Source: Yoonia sp.
Lineage (GTDB): Bacteria > Pseudomonadota > Alphaproteobacteria > Rhodobacterales > Rhodobacteraceae
Length of the DNA stretch: 39,195 nucleotides
Assembly: GCF_017854415.1 (NCBI RefSeq)
Contig: NZ_JAFMHR010000009.1
Coordinates: 1-39,195 of the forward strand
Direction: 5' to 3'
Each line of letters opens with the position of its first letter. Position 1 is the first letter of the stretch. Positions 1-7,297 of the stretch are shown in pieces. Below the pieces are notes generated by a model that saw only the letters and a list, made by a program, of their open reading frames with translations, did no database searches and was not told the origin of the DNA. Both the position numbers and the translations under genes were made by a program.

Positions 1-2
1 TC

Positions 3-902
3 TTTATCTGGTCGGGCGTGATCGTCGGTATCGGGACCGGATGTGCGGCGTTTCAGATCGTGATCATCGCCCTTGGCAAAGTCGTCGCAGCGTCCAAACG
101 CAGTTTTATTCTGGGACTTGGGACAGCTTCCGCCTCTGCGGGGATGTTTTTGGCGGCGCCTGTCTCGGTCTACTTGATCGGTCAAATCGGTTGGCAGATG
201 GCGATCATGTCAATCTCTGTCAGTTATTTGCTTATCGTACCGATGGCATTTTTCGTGAACCGCGTTTCTGTAGCGACCGTGAAAGCTGGACAAAGCCGTT
301 TCGGCTATGCCGTCAAATCAGCCTTTCAGGATCGCGCCTATGTCTTGTTGTTTATCGGCTTCTTTGTCTGCGGATTTCATGTGGCGTCTATATCGACGCA
401 CCTGCCAGCCTTTATCGCGGATCAAGGTCTGTCTCCCGCTCTTGGGGCCTGGTCATTGGCATTGATCGGGCTTTTCAATATCGCAGGGTCGTTCCTGTCA
501 GGGTGGTCCGGCCAACGCCATTCCAAGAAACGGTTGCTGAGCGGTATCTACTTTACGCGGGCGATCATCATTAGCCTGTTCGTTATTGCCCCCCTGACGC
601 CCGGCGGTATCTATATCTTTTCAGCAGCAATGGGACTTTTGTGGCTTTCGACCGTGCCACTTACCACGGCACTCATCGCGCAAACCCAAGGGGTCACATA
701 TCTTTCGACGCTGGGCGGTTTGATCTTTCTGAGCCACCAGTCCGGGGCATTTCTTGGCACATTGATGGGCGGTTGGATCTTTGACGCTTTCGGCGACTAC
801 ACACCGATGTGGTGGGCTGGGGTCGCTTTGGGACTGATTGCGGCCTTAATACATTTGCCAATCCGCGAAACGCCGGGACCACTTGCAAAGGCTGTGGGGT
901 AA
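3..902 (+). CDS. MFS transporter, 5' end outside window
   Basis: This is the C-terminal part of a major facilitator superfamily permease of the inner membrane. The frame is open from base 3, so the start lies upstream of the window and the GTG at 18 is internal. About 300 residues remain, with eight or so hydrophobic segments. One basic loop (GQRHSKKRLLSG) matches the short cytoplasmic loop between MFS helices. The C-terminal stretch LGGLIFLSHQSGAFLG followed by GGWIFD is typical of the YbfB/CynX-like and monocarboxylate-like MFS groups, where glycines line helices 10 and 11. The substrate cannot be read from the sequence. The stop codon lies in a GTGGGGT/ACCCCAC hairpin, and the next gene starts 76 bases later. 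Confidence 0.9.
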   Translation, partial: FIWSGVIVGIGTGCAAFQIVIIALGKVVAASKRSFILGLGTASASAGMFLAAPVSVYLIGQIGWQMAIMSISVSYLLIVPMAFFVNRVSVATVKAGQSRFGYAVKSAFQDRAYVLLFIGFFVCGFHVASISTHLPAFIADQGLSPALGAWSLALIGLFNIAGSFLSGWSGQRHSKKRLLSGIYFTRAIIISLFVIAPLTPGGIYIFSAAMGLLWLSTVPLTTALIAQTQGVTYLSTLGGLIFLSHQSGAFLGTLMGGWIFDAFGDYTPMWWAGVALGLIAALIHLPIRETPGPLAKAVG

Positions 903-916
903 ACTTCGCACCCCAC
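894..916 (+). terminator. possible hairpin terminator after MFS gene
   Basis: GTGGGGT (894-900) and ACCCCAC (910-916) form a 7-bp stem with a 9-base loop spanning the MFS stop codon. What follows is C-rich with only three T, so it would be a weak intrinsic terminator at best. It could also simply be an mRNA 3'-end hairpin. Confidence 0.35.
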
Positions 917-978
917 CCCCTTTACGCACCAGCACCCAATCCCTATATGTTTGGTCAGGAATACAGGAAACGGATGCT

Positions 979-1341
979 ATGACAGACAGCAACGCACAGC
1001 TTGAAGGCGCGCCTATGATTGCGCCATCCACCACAGATCACCCGCTTTACGAGGATATCGTAATGGCGTGTAAATCCGTCTATGACCCTGAAATTCCGGT
1101 GAATATTTATGATCTTGGTCTGATTTATACGATCGATATCAATGCAGAAAATGCGGTTAATATCACGATGACGCTTACGGCACCGGGTTGTCCCGTTGCG
1201 GGCGAAATGCCGGGTTGGGTTGCTGACGCCGTAGAACCCTTGCCGGGTGTCAAACACGTTGATGTTGAAATGACGTTCGAGCCACAGTGGGGCATGGACA
1301 TGATGTCCGACGAAGCCCGTCTTGAGCTGGGCTTTATGTAA
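979..1341 (+). CDS. SufT-like Fe-S assembly protein (DUF59/MIP18 family)
   Basis: This 120-residue protein belongs to the DUF59 (MIP18/SufT/PaaD) family, whose members help mature iron-sulfur proteins. The conserved core is visible: a segment around VYDPEIPVNIYDLGLIYTI, then a beta strand NITMTLTAPGCPVAGEMPG carrying the family cysteine, and a C-terminal EPQWGMDMMSDEARLELG. The longer frame opening at 883 overlaps the MFS gene. I prefer ATG 979 because AGGAA lies nine bases upstream and the family core then starts after a normal short leader. The next gene is an A-type Fe-S carrier, which supports a role in cluster assembly. Stand-alone SufT proteins often occur in suf operons, but no sufBCDS is visible here, so this is a separate pair. 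Confidence 0.88.
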   Translation: MTDSNAQLEGAPMIAPSTTDHPLYEDIVMACKSVYDPEIPVNIYDLGLIYTIDINAENAVNITMTLTAPGCPVAGEMPGWVADAVEPLPGVKHVDVEMTFEPQWGMDMMSDEARLELGFM

Positions 1342-1398
1342 AGCAGACTTGAGTGACACACCCACATACCCTATCTTTAGGGTCAAAGGAGCAACTTC

Positions 1399-1761
1399 AT
1401 GTTCGGCATTCCAGGCAAGCAAGCAGTAGCGATCACCGAAAAAGCCGCTGCGCAAATCGCCAAGCTCATGGCCAAAGATGGTCACCAAGGGCTGCGTATC
1501 GGAGTCAAAAAAGGCGGCTGCGCGGGCATGGAATATACCATGGACTACGTGACCGAAGTTGACCCGCTGGACGAGGTTGTCGAGCTTTCAGGCGCGCGTG
1601 TGATGATCGCGCCTATTGCGCAGATGTTCCTGTTTGGCACTGAAATCGACTATGAAACCTCACTGCTTGAATCCGGTTTCAAATTCCGTAATCCAAACGT
1701 CGTTGATGCTTGCGGTTGCGGCGAGTCGATCAAATTCGACGAAAGCATTTCCGCCACCTGA
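1399..1761 (+). CDS. A-type iron-sulfur carrier (HesB/IscA/SufA family)
   Basis: The protein (120 residues) is a cytosolic A-type scaffold that binds and delivers Fe-S clusters or iron to apoproteins. The three conserved cysteines are present: one in KKGGCAGMEY in the N-terminal half and two in DACGCGESIKF near the C-terminus, which is the family CxnCGCG signature. Length is close to the usual 107-125. The ATG at 1399 follows AAAGGAG at a good distance. It sits directly downstream of the SufT-like gene and its stop codon overlaps the next start by one base (TGATG), so the three genes are probably co-transcribed. SufA, IscA and ErpA cannot be separated with confidence; SufA-type is my best guess. 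Confidence 0.92.
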   Translation: MFGIPGKQAVAITEKAAAQIAKLMAKDGHQGLRIGVKKGGCAGMEYTMDYVTEVDPLDEVVELSGARVMIAPIAQMFLFGTEIDYETSLLESGFKFRNPNVVDACGCGESIKFDESISAT

Positions 1762-2057
1762 TGGCTGTCTCGCAGGCAGATATCGCATTTGTGCTTGATC
1801 TGCTCTCTGACCTTGGTGATTTAACATCACGAAAAATGTTTGGCGGCATGTGCCTGTATCATCAAGATATGGTTTTTGCCCTACTAAGCAGTGATGGCAC
1901 CCTTTACCTCAAAGCAAAAGACGCCGTGGCGCAAGAATTGGCCGAAGCGGGTTCAACACAATTTCACAACATGCCCTATTGGTCCGTGCCCATGTCCGCC
2001 CTTGACGATCCGCAAGAGGCCTGCACACTGGCACAACGCACAATCGCCTCACTATAA
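1761..2057 (+). CDS. TfoX N-terminal domain protein
   Basis: The product is a 98-residue single-domain protein resembling the N-terminal domain of TfoX/Sxy, the competence regulator of gammaproteobacteria. Visible family features are LLSDLGDLTSRKMFGGMCLY near the start and a later FALLSSDGTLYLKAKD, then a YWSVPMSAL segment. The ATG at 1761 overlaps the preceding TGA by one base, which argues for translational coupling. The earlier start at 1710 would overlap the Fe-S gene by 50 bases and add residues outside the domain. Small TfoX-N proteins are widespread in alphaproteobacteria and their role is unknown; a competence function should not be assumed. Confidence 0.85.
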   Translation: MAVSQADIAFVLDLLSDLGDLTSRKMFGGMCLYHQDMVFALLSSDGTLYLKAKDAVAQELAEAGSTQFHNMPYWSVPMSALDDPQEACTLAQRTIASL

Positions 2058-2072
2058 ATAAAGGACGCTGAT

Positions 2073-2804
2073 ATGCCGCGCAAACTTGCCGCCGGGAACT
2101 GGAAAATGAACGGGCTGGCTAACAGTTTGGACGAATTGCGCATGTTGGCCGAACGCCACGCCAACGTGGGGGTGGATGTTTTGATCTGCCCACCCGCCAC
2201 ATTGATTAGCGCCTGCGCGCATTTGCCGGTCCGGATCGGCGGGCAGGATTGCCATGCACACGCATCAGGCGCAAATACAGGCGATCTTAGCGCCGAAATG
2301 CTGAAAGATGCCGGTGCGTCTGCCGTCATAACTGGCCATTCCGAACGCCGCGCTGATCACGGTGAAACGAACGCGGATGTCGCGGCGAAAAGCACAGCCG
2401 CCTACCGTGCGGGCCTGCAAGCGATCATCTGTATTGGCGAGACGCTCGATCAACGCGAGGCAGGCACGACGCTTGATATTATCGACGGGCAACTCGCCGG
2501 TTCTGTGCCGGATATGGCCACAGCAACGAACACCGTCATCGCCTACGAACCTGTTTGGGCCATTGGCACTGGCAAAGTCCCGACAATCGCACAAATCGCC
2601 GACGTGCACGCCCATATTCGCACGCGCCTTGCGGCACGATTTGATGACGGCGGTGAATTTACACTGCTTTATGGTGGTTCGGTCAAAGGCAGCAATGCCG
2701 CCGAGATTTTCGCAGTGCAGAACGTGAATGGCGCGCTTGTCGGGGGCGCTAGTCTCAAGGCCGATGATTTTTCTCCGATCATCACCGCCCTCGAGAACGC
2801 TTAA
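2073..2804 (+). CDS. tpiA: triosephosphate isomerase
   Basis: This enzyme interconverts dihydroxyacetone phosphate and glyceraldehyde 3-phosphate in glycolysis and gluconeogenesis. At 243 residues it is slightly shorter than the usual 250. Active-site elements are all seen: GNWKMN at residues 7-12 with the catalytic lysine, TGHSERR with the catalytic histidine near residue 90, [11 protein letters not shown] with the catalytic glutamate and flexible loop 6, and [11 protein letters not shown] for phosphate binding. AAAGGA precedes the ATG at 2073. The 3' end overlaps the stop of the convergent B12-binding gene by four bases (TTAA shared), so neither gene has room for its own terminator. Confidence 0.97.
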   Translation: MPRKLAAGNWKMNGLANSLDELRMLAERHANVGVDVLICPPATLISACAHLPVRIGGQDCHAHASGANTGDLSAEMLKDAGASAVITGHSERRADHGETNADVAAKSTAAYRAGLQAIICIGETLDQREAGTTLDIIDGQLAGSVPDMATATNTVIAYEPVWAIGTGKVPTIAQIADVHAHIRTRLAARFDDGGEFTLLYGGSVKGSNAAEIFAVQNVNGALVGGASLKADDFSPIITALENA

Positions 2805-3631
2805 CTCTGCGGTTCGTTCAACACGTCCCGTAGTTTGACGACTGCAGTTTCGATGTCTCTGATTACCGCGTCCGAACCAACAAGCGAACTGATGTTCGGG
2901 TAGTGGTTCAAGATGTTGCCCGCGACAACAATATGCGACATCGGATGCGAGATACGCAGTGCAAGGACCAGACGCGTCAAAGGTTCAATCATGCTGTCAG
3001 AGTTGGCGACAAGAACAATCGCGCGGTAAGTACGGCGGTCTGACTGCTCGATCAGATGATCGTGGTCAAGTCCAACCATCATATCCACGTCCCAACCTTC
3101 GCGGCGGAAGATATCAGTGGCGATCTCAATTCCTAATGTGTGCGTCTCGCCCGGGACAAGCGCAAACATCGCAGGGTATTCGTCACGGTCTTTGATGATT
3201 GACGGCGCGATTACATGCCGCAAACCACGGATTATGCGGTAAAGCTTTCCGCACCCCAGCGTGACATCCATGAATGATATTTGATCTTCGTCCCACAGCT
3301 GGCCCAGTCGGCGTGCAGCACCCGCGACATAGCTAAGATACACGACTTCAATATCGGCGCTATTCCTGCGCACATTCAAGATAAAATCATCTGCCGCGCG
3401 ATCTTGGGGTGACAACAAGGCGTCGCACAGTTCAGCGATCTCGTCCTCGGTCGGTAGGTCATTTCTCGAGACAGAATTTGGCATACGAAACGCAAGTCGC
3501 CTCACGACTTCTCGGGCAAGCTCTGAAACGGCTTGCTGCGGTAATTTCTTATTGACCAACCTAATCTGTTGATCGGCCTTCTTATACTCAAAGCTATCAA
3601 AAGCTTTTTCGTTCAGTGACACTTTGGCCAT
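2801..3631 (-). CDS. B12-binding regulator resembling AerR/PpaA
   Basis: This 276-residue soluble protein has a helical N-terminal half (about 30-145) and a C-terminal Rossmann-type cobalamin-binding domain (about 150-275). The sequence GETHTLG at 161-167 matches the ExHxxG loop whose histidine ligates cobalamin. Upstream, residues 104-130 contain [20 protein letters not shown], similar to the four-helix cap of AerR/PpaA, which modulate the photosynthesis repressor PpsR/CrtJ. The Wx9EH motif of CarH-type photoreceptors is absent. The start at 3631 is preceded by a purine-rich GGGGAGGGG. It is divergent from the P450, and the shared upstream region holds a TGT-N12-ACA dyad at 3691-3708. No photosynthesis genes are in the window, so the target is unknown; function is inferred from domain form only. 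Confidence 0.82.
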   Translation of the reverse strand: MAKVSLNEKAFDSFEYKKADQQIRLVNKKLPQQAVSELAREVVRRLAFRMPNSVSRNDLPTEDEIAELCDALLSPQDRAADDFILNVRRNSADIEVVYLSYVAGAARRLGQLWDEDQISFMDVTLGCGKLYRIIRGLRHVIAPSIIKDRDEYPAMFALVPGETHTLGIEIATDIFRREGWDVDMMVGLDHDHLIEQSDRRTYRAIVLVANSDSMIEPLTRLVLALRISHPMSHIVVAGNILNHYPNISSLVGSDAVIRDIETAVVKLRDVLNEPQS

Positions 3632-3690
3632 GAACGCCCCTCCCCTGGTGTAATCAAATCGTTCCGGCCAACGGATGTGGCGCGGTTACG

Positions 3691-3708
3691 TGTATTCGAT
3701 TGCATACA
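3691..3708. promoter_or_regulatory. TGT-N12-ACA dyad resembling a PpsR/CrtJ site
   Basis: The sequence TGTATTCGATTGCATACA is an 18-base dyad with 5-base arms (TGTAT/ATACA) lying 60 bases upstream of the B12-binding gene and 112 bases upstream of the first P450 start codon. TGT-N12-ACA is the known PpsR/CrtJ operator form. A six-base pattern turns up by chance, so only the added arm symmetry and the neighbouring gene make it notable. Confidence 0.4.
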
Positions 3709-3819
3709 GGCTATCATGGTTTCGCGCTTGATCTGCGTGTCAGAACGTCGCGGCAAAGCCGGCGGTCGGATATGGACCTAAGCTATTGAGAACGCAACTG
3801 TCTGCGTGGACTTGCAATC

Positions 3820-5010
3820 ATGATTGGGCTGGGACAAAGCTGTTTAATGAAAAGAATTAGCCAATCCCCTACCGACCCGGACTTTGTCCAAAACCCTTAT
3901 CCGTTTTATGATCGCGTCCGTGCGATTGGTGATTTTTTCTGGTGGAACGATTATAATATGGCATGCGCTGTCAGCCACCAAACGGTACATGCTGTTTTGC
4001 GCGACAGACGCATGGGGCGCGAATGCCCTGCGGAATTGGCGCCTGATATTCCACCTCATTTACAGCCGTTTTACGATGTCGAAGCGCATTCGATGCTGGA
4101 ACTCGAACCACCCCGCCACAAGCGGTTGCGCGCATTGGTTCTGCGCGCATTCACCAGCCGCACAATTGCGGGGCTGGCCCCCGATATTCGCGCGCTTTGC
4201 CATAAACTGATTGATGAATTTCCTGATCAACCCTTTGATCTGCTAACAGCTTATGCCCAACCCGTTCCCGTCGTGATTATATCGCGGCTGTTGGGCGTGC
4301 CCGAAGACCGCGCCGATGATTTGGTCCGCTGGTCCAATGCGATGGTCGCTATGTACCAAGCCCGCCGAACCCCGCAGATCGAAGAAGACACGATCGCAGC
4401 CACCAATGATTTTGTGAGCTTTATGCGCGGCTACATCGCCAAACGGCGCAAGACGCCGACCGATGATCTGATCTCGACCTTGATCGCGGCAGAGGCTGAT
4501 GGCGAACGCCTGAGCGAAGACGAATTGATCACCACCTGCATCTTGCTGCTGAACGCCGGACATGAAGCAACCGTGCATACGCTGGGCAATGGCACGAAAA
4601 CCCTGCTGGAACATGGTGTGCCAGAAATTACCGACGCCTCTGTCGAGGAAATCATCCGTTATGACCCGCCCCTGCACATGTTCACCCGCTGGGTTTACGA
4701 GGACGTGACCATCGGTGATCACACCTTCAAACGCGGCGATCAGATTGCTTGTTTGTTGGCTGCTGCAAACCGCGATCCAGTCGCCTATCCTGACCCGAAC
4801 CGCTTTGATCCGTCGCGCAAAGGTGCGCAAAACACCAGCTTTGGCGGCGGTATCCACTTTTGCGTCGGTGCACCGCTCGCGCGGCTAGAGCTAAAAATCG
4901 CACTTGAGGTGCTGTTTGAACGCTGCCCCAATCTGGCACTTGCGGGAACACCGCAATATGGCGACGTTTATCACTTCCACGGGTTAGAACAGCTGATGGT
5001 CCGCGCCTAA
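3820..5010 (+). CDS. cytochrome P450
   Basis: This is a soluble class I bacterial cytochrome P450, a haem monooxygenase, of 396 residues from ATG 3820 or 387 from ATG 3847. Neither start has a clear ribosome site. The I-helix oxygen-activation motif AGHEAT is present, the ExxR pair is at E277/R280, and the haem loop FGGGIHFCVGAPLAR puts the cysteine ligand at residue 348. No redox partner gene is adjacent; the Fpr further downstream could feed a ferredoxin. Substrate cannot be inferred. The gene is divergent from the B12-binding regulator and its stop overlaps the convergent Lrp-type gene by four bases. Confidence 0.93.
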   Translation: MIGLGQSCLMKRISQSPTDPDFVQNPYPFYDRVRAIGDFFWWNDYNMACAVSHQTVHAVLRDRRMGRECPAELAPDIPPHLQPFYDVEAHSMLELEPPRHKRLRALVLRAFTSRTIAGLAPDIRALCHKLIDEFPDQPFDLLTAYAQPVPVVIISRLLGVPEDRADDLVRWSNAMVAMYQARRTPQIEEDTIAATNDFVSFMRGYIAKRRKTPTDDLISTLIAAEADGERLSEDELITTCILLLNAGHEATVHTLGNGTKTLLEHGVPEITDASVEEIIRYDPPLHMFTRWVYEDVTIGDHTFKRGDQIACLLAAANRDPVAYPDPNRFDPSRKGAQNTSFGGGIHFCVGAPLARLELKIALEVLFERCPNLALAGTPQYGDVYHFHGLEQLMVRA

Positions 5011-5468
5011 AGTGGCAAGGCCACCGTCGATTTGATCTCTTCCATCGACAAAAGCGCTGTCACGTTGTGCACTTTCACTTCAGAAATCAGCGCCTGATAA
5101 AAGGTATCGTAGGCCCGCGCGTTCTGGACACGGACCTTTAGAATATAGTCGATATCGCCCGCCAAACGGTGTGCCTCTTGGACTTCGGGTCGTGATTTAA
5201 GCGCCTTAAGGAACCGCCCCTGCCAATCTGCATCGTGCTCTGACGTGCGGATCAGAACGAAAAAGCAGGCTTCAAAACCCAACGCCTCTGCATCTAGAAT
5301 AACGGTCTGTTGTCCGATGATCCCCGCCTCGCGCATTTTACGAATGCGATTCCAGACAGGCGTCTTGGAAGACCCGATATTCTTGGCGATTTCATCCAGC
5401 GATTGGGCTGCATCCGCTTGCAATGCTGCCAAAATCTTCCGGTCTGTGGCGTCAATCCGTACCGACAT
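5007..5468 (-). CDS. Lrp/AsnC family transcriptional regulator
   Basis: This 153-residue DNA-binding protein has the two Lrp family parts: an N-terminal winged helix-turn-helix (about 5-60, including RKILAALQADAAQSLDEIAK and a recognition helix in SKTPVWNRIRKMREAGII) and a C-terminal RAM ligand/oligomerisation domain with EAHRLAGDIDYILKVRV. GGAG lies eight bases before the ATG at 5468. It is divergent from the cysG operon with about 135 bases between, so control of that operon, by an amino acid such as a sulfur amino acid, is a reasonable inference but not shown. A short AGAA/TTCT dyad lies near the cysG start. Confidence 0.92.
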   Translation of the reverse strand: MSVRIDATDRKILAALQADAAQSLDEIAKNIGSSKTPVWNRIRKMREAGIIGQQTVILDAEALGFEACFFVLIRTSEHDADWQGRFLKALKSRPEVQEAHRLAGDIDYILKVRVQNARAYDTFYQALISEVKVHNVTALLSMEEIKSTVALPL

Positions 5469-5560
5469 TCTTTATTCTCCGATTTCACAGGACACACGGT
5501 CCAATTTCGCATTAAGGCGGAACACTTGTCCTTAGATGCGCCCAAGGGGAAGTAAATACC

Positions 5561-5573
5561 AGAACAATATTCT
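5561..5573. promoter_or_regulatory. possible operator between lrp-type gene and cysG
   Basis: AGAACAATATTCT is a near-palindrome (AGAA/TTCT arms with an A/T-rich centre) 30 bases before the cysG start, in the divergent region. Lrp-family sites are often 13-15 base dyads with an A/T-rich middle. The match is short and single, so confidence is low. Confidence 0.3.
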
Positions 5574-5603
5574 ATGTTGAGGTCAAGAAATCAGAGGTCC
5601 ACC

Positions 5604-6995
5604 ATGAAGCACTTTCCAATCTTCCTAGCCGTCGAAGGCCGCCGCATTGTCCTTTCGGGTGGCGGTGATGCCGCAATGGCCAAACTGCGTCTGTTGATGA
5701 AGACCCAAGCGCATCTGACTGTTATTGCTCCAGCGATCGCGAATGATATTCGCAAATGGGCTGCGCAAGGCAAGCTGCGGGTCATTGAACGCGCGATGGA
5801 ACCCGGTGATGCGCTGTGCGCCGCGCTATTCTACGCGGCCAACGAAGACGATGCAGAAGACGCACGCGTCGCCGCCATTGCCCATGCCGAAGGCGCATTG
5901 GTTAATATCGTCGATAACCTGGCCGACAGCCAATTCATTACTCCAGCGATCGTCGACCGTGATCCGGTCACCATCGCAATCGGTACCGAAGGCGCCGCCC
6001 CCGTGCTGGCGCGTGCGATCAAAGCCGATCTTGAGGCCCGCCTGCCTATATCACTGGGCGTACTTGCCCGTATCGGCAAAACCTTCCGGCATGCTGTTGA
6101 AGTTCTGCCGATGGGCCGAAAGCGTCGCGATTTCTGGTCTGCGTTCTACTTTGGCGCGGGTCCAAAGGCATTTGCAGAGAACGGCGAAGCCGCTGTGATC
6201 CCTGCTCTTGAAACACTGTTGGATCAAACGGTCACTGCAACAGACACAGGCGGGCACGTTGATCTTGTCGGTGCAGGCCCAGGCGATCCTGAACTTCTGA
6301 CGCTCAAAGCGCGCCGCGCGCTGGATAAGGCCGATGTTGTGATCCACGACCGTTTGGTCACTGGTGAAATTCTGGAACTCGCACGGCGCGAAGCAATCAT
6401 CATTGACGCGGGCAAAGAAGGTTTCGGCAAAGCGATGAAGCAGTCCGACATCGACGCGTTGATTGTGCAACACGCGCTGGATGGTCTGCATGTCGTGCGC
6501 CTTAAGGCTGGTGACCCAACGGTCTTTGGCCGTCTAGATGAAGAAATCGAGGCGATTACGGCCCATGACATTCCTTACACTGTCATCCCCGGGATCACCG
6601 CTGCATCTGCTGCGGTGGCGAACATCGGGCAAAGCCTGACAAAGCGCGGCCGGAACTCTGCTGTGCGTCTGATCACGGGGCATGACACCAAAGGCTATGC
6701 CGATCACGACTGGAAGGCGTTGGCCCAAAAAGGCGAGGTCGCCGCGATATATATGGGCAAGAAATCAGCCCGCTTTATCCAAGGCCGTTTGCTGATGCAT
6801 GGCGCTGATCCGGCAACACCGGTGACAATTATCGAAAACGTCAGCCGCGCAAATCAACAGATCATCGCGACCACGCTGGTCGAACTAGAACCCACCTTGA
6901 CCCAAGCCAATTTGCAGGGCCCCGCGATCACATTCTACGGGCTAGCGCCACGCGACGCCCAAGCCCAAGCATCACAGATTAAGGAATTTGCATAA
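5604..6995 (+). CDS. cysG: siroheme synthase, fused CysG
   Basis: This 463-residue multifunctional enzyme makes siroheme from uroporphyrinogen III. Residues about 1-205 are the precorrin-2 dehydrogenase/ferrochelatase half, with the NAD loop VLSGGGDAAMAKLRLL, the conserved aspartate in NIVDN, and GAAPVLARAIKADLEARLP. By my alignment the serine phosphorylated in Salmonella CysG is alanine here (GAAPVLAR for GTSPVLAR). Residues about 210-455 are uroporphyrinogen methyltransferase: LVGAGPGDPELLTLKARRAL, then VRLKAGDPTVFGR, and VIPGITAASAA. ATG 5604 is preferred over 5574 because AGAGG precedes it and the protein then starts normally. It is the first gene of the sulfite reduction operon and overlaps the next by one base, so cofactor and enzyme are made together. 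Confidence 0.95.
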   Translation: MKHFPIFLAVEGRRIVLSGGGDAAMAKLRLLMKTQAHLTVIAPAIANDIRKWAAQGKLRVIERAMEPGDALCAALFYAANEDDAEDARVAAIAHAEGALVNIVDNLADSQFITPAIVDRDPVTIAIGTEGAAPVLARAIKADLEARLPISLGVLARIGKTFRHAVEVLPMGRKRRDFWSAFYFGAGPKAFAENGEAAVIPALETLLDQTVTATDTGGHVDLVGAGPGDPELLTLKARRALDKADVVIHDRLVTGEILELARREAIIIDAGKEGFGKAMKQSDIDALIVQHALDGLHVVRLKAGDPTVFGRLDEEIEAITAHDIPYTVIPGITAASAAVANIGQSLTKRGRNSAVRLITGHDTKGYADHDWKALAQKGEVAAIYMGKKSARFIQGRLLMHGADPATPVTIIENVSRANQQIIATTLVELEPTLTQANLQGPAITFYGLAPRDAQAQASQIKEFA

Positions 6996-7297
6996 TGTCC
7001 CGCACATTCATACCCAAAGTCGTCACCGCCAATGCGCTGCTGGAAGGCGACGCTGTTTGGCTGACCGAGGCCGACACTTGGACCCGCGACATCCGCGATG
7101 CAGAGTTGCTGACCGATGAAGCGCACGCCGATCTGCGCCTGCTTGAGGCGCAATCGCGAAAGGCAGAAATCGCAGGCGCATATTTGGTCGATGCAAAGCA
7201 AAACTCAGACGGCCCTGCCCCTACCCATTTTCGCGAAGAATTTCGCACACGCGGTCCATCCAATTATCCGCACGGCAAGCAAGTGGAGCTTTCATAA
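6995..7297 (+). CDS. DUF2849 protein of the cys operon
   Basis: The 100-residue product belongs to the small DUF2849 family found almost always just before nitrite/sulfite reductase genes in alphaproteobacteria. Visible features are ANALLEGDAVWLTEADTW near the start and a middle DEAHADLRLLEAQSRKAE. No cysteine or metal site is present and no signal peptide. It overlaps cysG by one base (TAATG) and cysI by one base in the same way, so translation of all three is probably coupled. The function is unknown; genomic linkage suggests a chaperone, assembly or electron-transfer accessory role for CysI. Confidence 0.88.
   Translation: MSRTFIPKVVTANALLEGDAVWLTEADTWTRDIRDAELLTDEAHADLRLLEAQSRKAEIAGAYLVDAKQNSDGPAPTHFREEFRTRGPSNYPHGKQVELS

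Noticed and set aside
4243-4857. Minus-strand open frame of 204 codons opposite the P450 gene
   Set aside because: The P450 has heme, ExxR and I-helix motifs in the plus frame; the antisense frame has none.
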